Assembly (NCBI GenBank): GCA_022605955.1
Contig: JAKCOZ010000008.1
Span: forward strand, 7,690,001-7,754,000
Source of the DNA: Rallus limicola
Taxonomy: Eukaryota > Chordata > Aves > Gruiformes > Rallidae
Reading direction: 5' to 3'
DNA length: 64,000 bases
Shown piece after piece: positions 57,401 to 64,000 of the stretch (its first letter is position 1; each line of letters opens with the position of its first letter). A program made the translations under genes and the position numbers. The notes under the pieces are model-generated. The model was not told the origin of the DNA. It did not search any database and worked only from the letters and a program-made list of their open reading frames with translations.

Positions 57401-58290
57401 CCCCAGCAAACCCATAGACCTAAACGAGTTCAGTGTGGGACACTGGGATCAAGCTCTGGGAGCTGGCAAGTCTGTTTACAGCACCAAACTGTGCCACGCA
57501 AAAAATGTAGTGTTTTTCAGAGACATCTCCCCTTGCCCCAGAAAGCCAATTCAGGCAGCCTGTCCCCCTGAGAGGGCTCTCCAGCAGATACGTTCTGCAA
57601 GAGAAAATAATTTTAACCATCTTCCCAACTTGTCAGTTATAATAAACTGAATGGTTTGGAAAAGCACTAGCTTGCTTTCTCTGGTGTTTGAAAAGGTCCA
57701 AGCTCCACAAACAGCACATAGATGTGCATGTGGAGCTATGAAGAGGAAGAGGTGCTTGTACCCAGGAAGGGAAGGATGAGGCAGGAGGTTTGACAGGGAG
57801 GAGGTGTTTTTATGTACCTCTCTGAGGATTTATGTGCTTTTTGAGTGCACACTGGGGCACGATCAGAGGTGAGGACCAGATCTAACAGAAAAGGTGCTGT
57901 GAAATGGTGAGACACTGAGCTGCTGAAGTTCACGTGAAGCCCATGTAGAAGCTGATCCAGAACTGGATGCTGTCATCACTGGGCATCTCTCCCCATCTTT
58001 GGTCAAGGGTGTAGGAGTCATTGCTTGCTAATCAACAGCAAATTTCCTAAGTATAGGAACTATATGCTGGGAACTGAATTTTATGATCTGAAGTTTCTTT
58101 TACCTTTTTTATTTGAATGGAGCGTTGAACTGCTTTTGGTCAAATTTTGCCTTGTGTTAGAAATGTTGAAAGAGAAGAGTTTTGTTCTTAGAATCATAAT
58201 GAAAAATATTTCTGCCTTTCTATATTAAGTGTCCTTGAGACATCATGAAAAAGAACAGGAGGGCTATGAAAACAGCTCATCCCAAGCAAA
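54421..58290. other. Intergenic SCTR-CFAP221
   Basis: Begins with a C run (54421-54432), then mixed sequence. The 209-codon minus frame at 54387-55016 spans the C run and has no domain features. Apart from the AT satellite near 56865-57063, no gene was recognised. Confidence 0.45.
56866..57064. repeat. AT-rich palindromic satellite
   Basis: About 200 bp of alternating tatata runs and repeated gatatatatcatat-type units, many self-complementary. It could extrude cruciforms or hairpins. Copy number is likely variable between individuals and the assembly may be unreliable here. Confidence 0.9.
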
Positions 58291-58292
58291 TA

Positions 58293-58537
58293 CTCATAGA
58301 ATCATAGAATGGTCTGGGTTGGAAGGGACCCCAAGGATCATAGAGGTCCAACCCCCTGCCACAGGCACGGCCACCAGCCTCCACGCATGATCTAGACAAG
58401 GCAGCCTTGAAAACCTCCAGGGATGGGGCATCCACCACCTCTATGGGCAGCCCGTTCCAGCACCTCAACACTCCCTCTGTAAAGAACTTCCCCCTGATAC
58501 CTGACCTAAACCTTCCCTCCTTTAGCTCATGCCCAAG
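58293..58537 (-). mobile_element. CR1 LINE 3' fragment
   Basis: Two intact reversed octamers (tcatagaatcatagaat) open the copy in plus-strand terms, then ggttggaagggaccccaagg and the complement of the ORF2 end. The minus frame 58277-58552 shows KFFTEGVLRCWNGLPIEV, APSLEVFKAALSRS and the LYDPWGPFQPRPFYDSM tail, so it is relatively little decayed. Confidence 0.94.
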
Positions 58538-59069
58538 GCAAACACAACACACCCATGGGAGAAGGAGCTGGGGCAGCCAATGCTCTCAGCTGTATTTCTG
58601 ACATTACATGATGCAGGAAATCAGTGCAGATTTCCTCAGTGTTCGTCTTTCTCTTTGGCTCTTCCACCAAACTCTGTTGGGCATCTGGAGGGCTTACAGA
58701 TTTGGGACGACACTTAGAAAAGGTGGGATGCCAGGGTGTCCTGAGGAAAAGAGGTTCTCCTTGCCCATGCCAGAGACCCCACTGTGTTTAGTTCAGTATT
58801 CCTCACACTGGTCAATCTGCCCAGGTTGCAGAGATTAAAAAAAAAGATAAGAAAATCGTGCTTTACCATACACACGAAGGTAAAAGTGAAAAATCAGTAA
58901 AATAACTGGTGATTAGTGCAATACGCTGAGAAGCTGCTTCCAGGATGGCAGCTGAAGGGATGGCTCTCCAGTGCTGAGAAGCCAGACCCCACGGGCAGCA
59001 TAATGGCGATTCTTTCTCTTGGGGCTGGGTTTGGTTTGGGTATTTTAAAGCTGTAATGAGACTTTCCGA
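58538..59069. other. Intergenic, upstream of the CFAP221 island
   Basis: No gene or repeat was recognised. The sequence becomes GC-rich from about 59070. Confidence 0.45.
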
Positions 59070-59760
59070 GTTTGGCTGAAGCCAGGGCAGGTGGCGGCCG
59101 GCCCTGCCGGTCTTGGCATCACCTCCCTCGGGCCGGAGCCCCCCTGCCCACCCGGAATGCCAGCGACGGGGTGTCAAGCGAGGCAGAGGGTCTGCCCTGC
59201 CCGCGGCCATGCTGCGGATCCTGGAAAAGACGCAGCCTTTGGGGGAAGGGGGAAAGAAAGAGAAGGAAAAGCATCCCGCTCCCCTCCTGGCGCGGCCAGC
59301 CCGGCTGCAGCACCTCCTCCGCCCAGCGCTGAGGGGACATCCCCGCCCCGAATGGCTGTCGCCGAGCGTAGCGGGACGCCCAGCACCAACGCGCACACCT
59401 TCCACACACACACACACACACCCCTCCAGCCGCGAGTGGTGCGGCCCGGTGCCCGGTTGCTTAGCGCCCGACGCGGCCTGACCCGGCGGTGAGGTGAGGG
59501 CGGTGAGGTGAGGGCCGTGCCGCGGGGTGGGGGAGACCGGTTACCGGGCCCCTGGCAGCGGGGAGCCGCTGTGAGGGGAGGAGCGGGGTTAGCAGGGGCT
59601 TCCTCCCGCCCGGGCGGAGCAGAGCGGGGGATGTTGTTTCGGCCCGCGTCGCGTCACTCTTCCCAGAGTTGTACGGGCCGGACGTCCAACTCTGCTCCGA
59701 CCGGGCTTGAGGTGGGGAGGCCGCGGCACCGGCGGGGGTACGTGTGGAGGAGCTGTAAAC
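59070..59760 (+). promoter_or_regulatory. CFAP221: CpG island, probable CFAP221 promoter and first non-coding exon
   Basis: Dense CpG over about 700 bp. An (AC)10-type microsatellite lies at 59402-59421. At 59455-59468 ggttgcttagcgcc resembles a degenerate RFX X-box, and ggttacc at 59539-59545 is a further half site; RFX sites are usual in ciliary gene promoters. A 14-bp unit cggtgaggtgaggg is duplicated at about 59488-59515 and offers two alternative gtgagg splice donors. The first coding exon is 2.3 kb downstream, so a non-coding first exon here is likely but not proven. Confidence 0.55.
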
Positions 59761-61937
59761 CGTTCTGCTCGCTGGGGAACTCCGCTGGCCTAAGTAATAC
59801 AGCCCGGACCTTAAAAGCGCTTTCCCGTTAAGCGCGTGGATGCTCTCACAAGCCTGACGCTGTGGTGTCAAACCGCATGGCTGCCTGGTTCTGAGGCGTG
59901 CTGGGAGCTCCGTCAGACACGAAGGGATTAGAAGGCCCGCAGGAGAAAGGGGGATACCCTGGCCCGAGGGGTTTGGGCTGACTTCTGCCGTTGCCTCCCA
60001 GGGAAACAGGATTTCAGAGCCCCAGGGTTCTCCTGTTGGTTGCTTTGCCAAAAGAAAAAAAACCCCAAAACCCAAACAACCCTCCTAAAAATAGTTATGT
60101 TCAGGTTAGACACGATTATCCATCAATCAGTCAGAGATTCCAGGACCTTGGCACATAAATATTCATCCCATGTTAGCCCTTCAAGGAACAGTGCAGTGTG
60201 TTACTGAAGTTGGTGAGTGGTGACGGTAGCGCCACTTAAAAATTACTGATAAGATTACACTGGCAATCCTTTGCTAATTTAAGTTTGTCTACAGCCTTTG
60301 GTAACTTGTATTCCTGGTGGGGAATGCTGGCTGAGAGGAGGATGGTAGCTGTGTAGATTGAACAACTCGAGTGGAAAGAATGTAAGCCTTATGTTTAGAA
60401 TTTTTTTAGCATGTTTTTGTCTGAGTTTGGTTGGTCTCACTACCTCAGAAGAAATTTACCGTTGTGCACAATAATGCAGCTCCTCTTACAGATTTTCTGT
60501 TGCAAGTGGAAAATTTGTACTTGGAGTCATGGAGTGGAAAATATTATTGAGACCGGGGTACTGGTAGCACATTATTTTAAGCTTCTTGCTTATTTATTAT
60601 TTAATACCACACAAGGACATAAATCAAACCAGCACTTTATAAGCTTGAAGTACCTCTCAGCTTCTGCCTTAAAGATCTAAAGCAGACTAGAAAACCAGAC
60701 AAATACCAGAGATGAGACCATAAAATGTAATGGGGAGGGTGGACCTTTTCAGTCCTCAAAAGTGCTGATCCAAGTATGTTGGGTATTGCTTTGATACTCT
60801 CCTCTGCCTTTCCTCCCTCAAACTTTATTGATGACTGTTAATTTTAGATTTGGGCCCCTTAAGGTCGTTCAAGCCAGTATGAGAGTGTTAAAACAACATA
60901 GCAAACCCAGTACCACTCCTGGGACTGATCAAGTCTTAAGGTGCTGCTGTAGTGTGGCTCATACAAACAAACTCTGTTGCCCAAGCAGCTAATCAGCTTT
61001 TGTGCCACTGCTCCCAGAGCAGGAAGGTGCCTTGTGACTGAAGCTTGGCAAGAGGAGTCAGTATTATCTAGCATTGGGTGAGCTCAGGTGTGAATTGATA
61101 TTAATGTGGAACCATCCTGAGCTGTGCACCCACCTTCCTGTTTGTGAAGAACAAATACAAAATGGTTTTCAACCCCTCCTTGAAGGCTGAAAAATGCAGC
61201 ATGGCTTTTGAACTCAGTACCTTTCCCCCAAAGTATCTTGTCTTTTTCTCCATGCAGTTCTCTGGCTCACAAGAGAGCCAAGGGCTGTGTGCTATATTAA
61301 TGAAGATAGTTTTTGTGTATGGGTTGTGTCCAGTGTCCTTACTTTGCAATATTTGCACTTGTCATTAGAGAAGTTTATGTTCTGATAACTGTGCTTACTT
61401 AACAAAGGATCTAGAATACTGGTGGCCTTCTGGGTTTACAGTTGTCTTCACTAAGCAAATAACCCAGATGATGCTATCCAAACAAAAGATTCAAATGCCA
61501 GCTTTCTTATCCCTCATATTAATATTTAAAAACTAAAAATGAATCTGCAAGTTAACAACCCAAACACCCAGGAGAGATTGGAAGAACATCTCTGCAGAAA
61601 TCAGTTTGGATAGTGGAATTATCAGAAGAACCTTCTCTCCTTCTCTGTGCTGGAGGATGTGAAGGAAGTGAGATGTTTTACTCAGTCCTGAAAACCAAAT
61701 GTTTCCAAAATGCCCTAGAGCAGATGAACATGCCCAGCGTGGTAGGGCTTGTGATGGGAGCAAGGGTTCCTGGACTCACGCTTTCCTGTACTCAGCACAC
61801 ACAGAGTAATCTACTTCAGTAGGAAAATAAAAGGAACTCTGCTTCCTATTTTTCTTTTTGGTGCAGTTTTATGCATCAGATGTTACTAGTGCAAGGGAAG
61901 ATGTTCTGATCACTATGTTATTTTCATTCACCCCCAG
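59761..61937. other. Probable CFAP221 5' intron
   Basis: AT-rich after about 60060. No repeat or coding exon was recognised. It would be intron if the CpG island holds the first exon. Confidence 0.4.
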
Positions 61938-61983
61938 GCACTGAGGAATTTTAGTACCATTCAGACTCCATTTCTGACCTAAT

Positions 61984-63867
61984 ATGGACATAGTTCAAGT
62001 GGCTGCTGCAGAAATCACTACTCCTAAGAAATGCTTTGAGAAGATACCCAGTGTCCTTCTGGGCAGTCTAGTGGAGGAACCTAAAAAAAGACATGCTGTC
62101 CCCAATCACCTGCTGGAATCGAGTAAGTTTATGCTCTCACTGTTTGCCAAGCTTGCATAAATCCTAGGAGGCACTTCTCTATTATTTTTCTCCATAACAC
62201 AAAGGCAAACCTCCCATCCTGATGCTTAAATTACATCTTCCAGTGAGCCCAAGTCATAGGAGAGGTAGTCAGGAAAGAAATAGAGGCTGTGCTGATTTTG
62301 GCTGACCCTAAAATTTTGAGGTGGCTTGTTGAAGCCAAGACATAAACTGGCAACAGGATCATGGCTCTGCTAGGTAGTAGATGCTGCCTTAGTGTTCCAT
62401 TGAAAGAGTCATGCCTGTTTAGCCAGAGAAGTAATCTTATGTATCATTTTTTTTCCCACTGTAGTATTTTGGGTACAACACAAATACACTTAATCAGCGT
62501 AACAGTCATTGTGTGTGTTTCACTAGTGTTACTAGTAGGAACAGGGAGGTAATTGTCCCCCTGTACTCAGCACTTGTGAGGCCGCATCTCGAGTACTGTG
62601 TTCAGTTTTGGGCCCCTCACTACAGGAAAGACATTGAGGCCCTGGAACGCGTTCAGAGGAGGGCTACTAAGCTGGTGAGGGGTCTGGAACACAGGCCTTA
62701 CGAGGAGCGGCTGAGGGAGCTGGGATTGTTTAGCCTGGAGAAGAGGAGGCTCAGGGGAGACCTTATAGCTCTCTATAACTTCCTGAAGGGAGGTTGTGGT
62801 GAGCTGGGGGTCGGCCTCTTCTCCCGTGTAGACAGTGATAGAACTAGAGGGAATGGTGTCAAGCTGCGCCAGGGGAGATTCAGGCTGGACATTAGGAAGC
62901 ACTACTTCTCCGAAAGGGTAGTCAGGCACTGGAATGCACTGCCCAGGGAGGTGGTGGAGTCACCAACCCTGGGGGTGTTCAAGGAAAGACTAGATGTTGT
63001 ATTGAGGGACATGGTTTAGTGGGAGCTGGTAGTAATAGGTGAATGGTTGGACTGGATGATCTTTTAGGTCTTTTCCAGCCTTGATAATTCTGTGATTCTG
63101 TGATTCACCTGGTTTCCTCCCTGTCTTATTATCTCTGTAGAGATTTATTCAGAGTTTGAGAGGAGCAAGGTGGTACAGGCTGAGCCTGCTGTGTTACACT
63201 ATGGAGGGTACGAAGTTGGAAAGCATCACCAACAGACACTGGTGAGTGCGGAGCGGGGATCCTCCTGGGGCTCACGGAAGGATAACAGAAGCTGAGCAGA
63301 CTGCTTGTGGTCGTGAGGCCGTTTGCTCTGTGGGGTGCTCTAAAAAGCAGCACTTAAAAGCTGTGACCATCCAAAGGTTTGTTCCTTTGAGAGCCAAAGC
63401 AAAACCATGGAATATTACATCATTTCTGTTGTTTCAGACCTCTGCAAAAGCAAGGTCAAAAGGTTATTTCATTCATTTTTTTGTTCCTTTTGCACATAAG
63501 CAAAACAGGCCCAGAATTTGATTTAACATTAGTGTCTTCTTTAGCATGACTAACCATTATTCCTAAGTAAGGAACTGTGATTTGTTTCCAAAAAGTAAAA
63601 ATGCAGGATGCAAGCTTTACATGATATCAGAGCATATTCAGAATTCTGTATGCTAAAATAAAAAGTATTGCTTACTTATTTAGTACAGCTTCTTTGCTAT
63701 GGATAATCTCACAATTGGCCTTCTTGATTGACCTCCTACTGTAAAGTGTTTTGTGGTTTTGGTTTTCTTTTGTTTTACAGAAACTGATAAATATTTCTGG
63801 CGATGTAATAAACCTTCACATAATACCACCCCAGACAAAGTATTTTCAGATCAAATACAGCAAAACA
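61984..63867 (+). CDS. CFAP221: CFAP221 (PCDP1), N-terminal part, three coding exons, cut by the window edge
   Basis: CFAP221 is a cilia/flagella protein of the axonemal central apparatus (C1d projection); it binds calmodulin and is needed for normal ciliary beat. Coding exons seen are 61984-62122, 63141-63241 and 63781-63867 (139+101+87 nt), giving 109 residues in one frame with GT-AG borders. The exon holding the ATG starts at 61938 after tcacccccag. Recognisable family blocks are [17 protein letters not shown] (residues about 32-47), the [17 protein letters not shown] strand and [14 protein letters not shown], which begin the PapD/ASH-like domain. The remaining exons lie right of the window. 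A CR1 copy fills most of the intron between the first two. Identification rests on family recognition and gene order next to SCTR. Confidence 0.93.
62522..63106 (+). mobile_element. CR1 LINE 3' fragment with 168-codon open frame, in CFAP221 intron
   Basis: Little-decayed end of CR1 ORF2, open from 62513 to 63019. It shows [88 protein letters not shown] and [18 protein letters not shown]. The tail ends in attctgtgattctgtgattc. It is in the same direction as CFAP221 and is 5'-truncated at the SVTSRNREV block, so it is not autonomous. Confidence 0.95.
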
Positions 63868-64000
63868 GTGAGTGTCAGAAAGCCTTTACACTGCTCTTTG
63901 TGTGCAGCACTGGGTCTGTGTCATATAAGCATCTTTTACATGTGTTCTGTATTATTTTGGGTCATTTTCTAGCACCGGCTTGTCCCTGGCTTGTCATACG
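63242..64000. other. CFAP221 introns at the right edge
   Basis: Intron 63242-63780, then intron from 63868 to the end of the window. No repeat or further exon was recognised; the next CFAP221 exon probably begins beyond 63970. Confidence 0.45.

Noticed and set aside
58863..59492. Several 80-184 codon frames in the CFAP221 CpG island
   Set aside because: Overlapping frames on both strands typical of CpG islands; none carries a ciliary protein sequence.

Overview
The window is vertebrate nuclear DNA, almost certainly from a bird. Coding exons are short and split by GT-AG introns. Nine fragments of CR1, the dominant avian LINE, are scattered through it on both strands, and CpG islands mark promoters. 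The species cannot be fixed from the sequence. Five protein-coding genes were rebuilt exon by exon with reading phase checked. They match the known vertebrate order C2orf76 - DBI - TMEM37 - SCTR - CFAP221 (human 2q14.2).

Layout: (1) 1-10150, minus strand: C2orf76 (UPF0538 family), four coding exons; the last coding exon appears to lie left of the window. (2) 9950-10930: CpG island with a divergent C2orf76/DBI promoter holding three inverted CCAAT boxes and two ETS-type sites. (3) 10536-13667, plus: DBI, the acyl-CoA-binding protein, complete with four exons and 87 residues. (4) 13670-23580: intergenic, with a CTCF-like site, a 1.27 kb antisense CR1, a plus-strand CR1 tail, a short CR1 end and a CpG-rich patch. 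(5) 24177-25692, plus: TMEM37, two exons and 197 residues, with a TATA box and a Maf/AP-1-type site. (6) 32520-54203, minus: SCTR, the secretin receptor, 13 coding exons and 450 residues, complete from signal peptide to C-terminal tail. (7) 54204-59070: intergenic, with an AT-rich satellite. (8) 59070-59760: CpG island, probably the CFAP221 promoter. (9) 61984 to the right edge, plus: first three coding exons of CFAP221.

The genes are not an operon and share no single pathway. C2orf76 and DBI share a divergent promoter. TMEM37 and SCTR are convergent (tail to tail). SCTR and CFAP221 are divergent but about 5 kb apart. I found no CRISPR array, phage, bacterial island, retroviral gene or RNA gene, and no wholly new gene system. 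The most unusual points are small-scale: a DBI upstream ORF whose stop overlaps the DBI start, a convergent pair of CTCF-like motifs, a CR1 insertion ending about 34 bp before a CFAP221 splice acceptor, and an out-of-frame 8-bp tandem repeat inside the SCTR tail exon.
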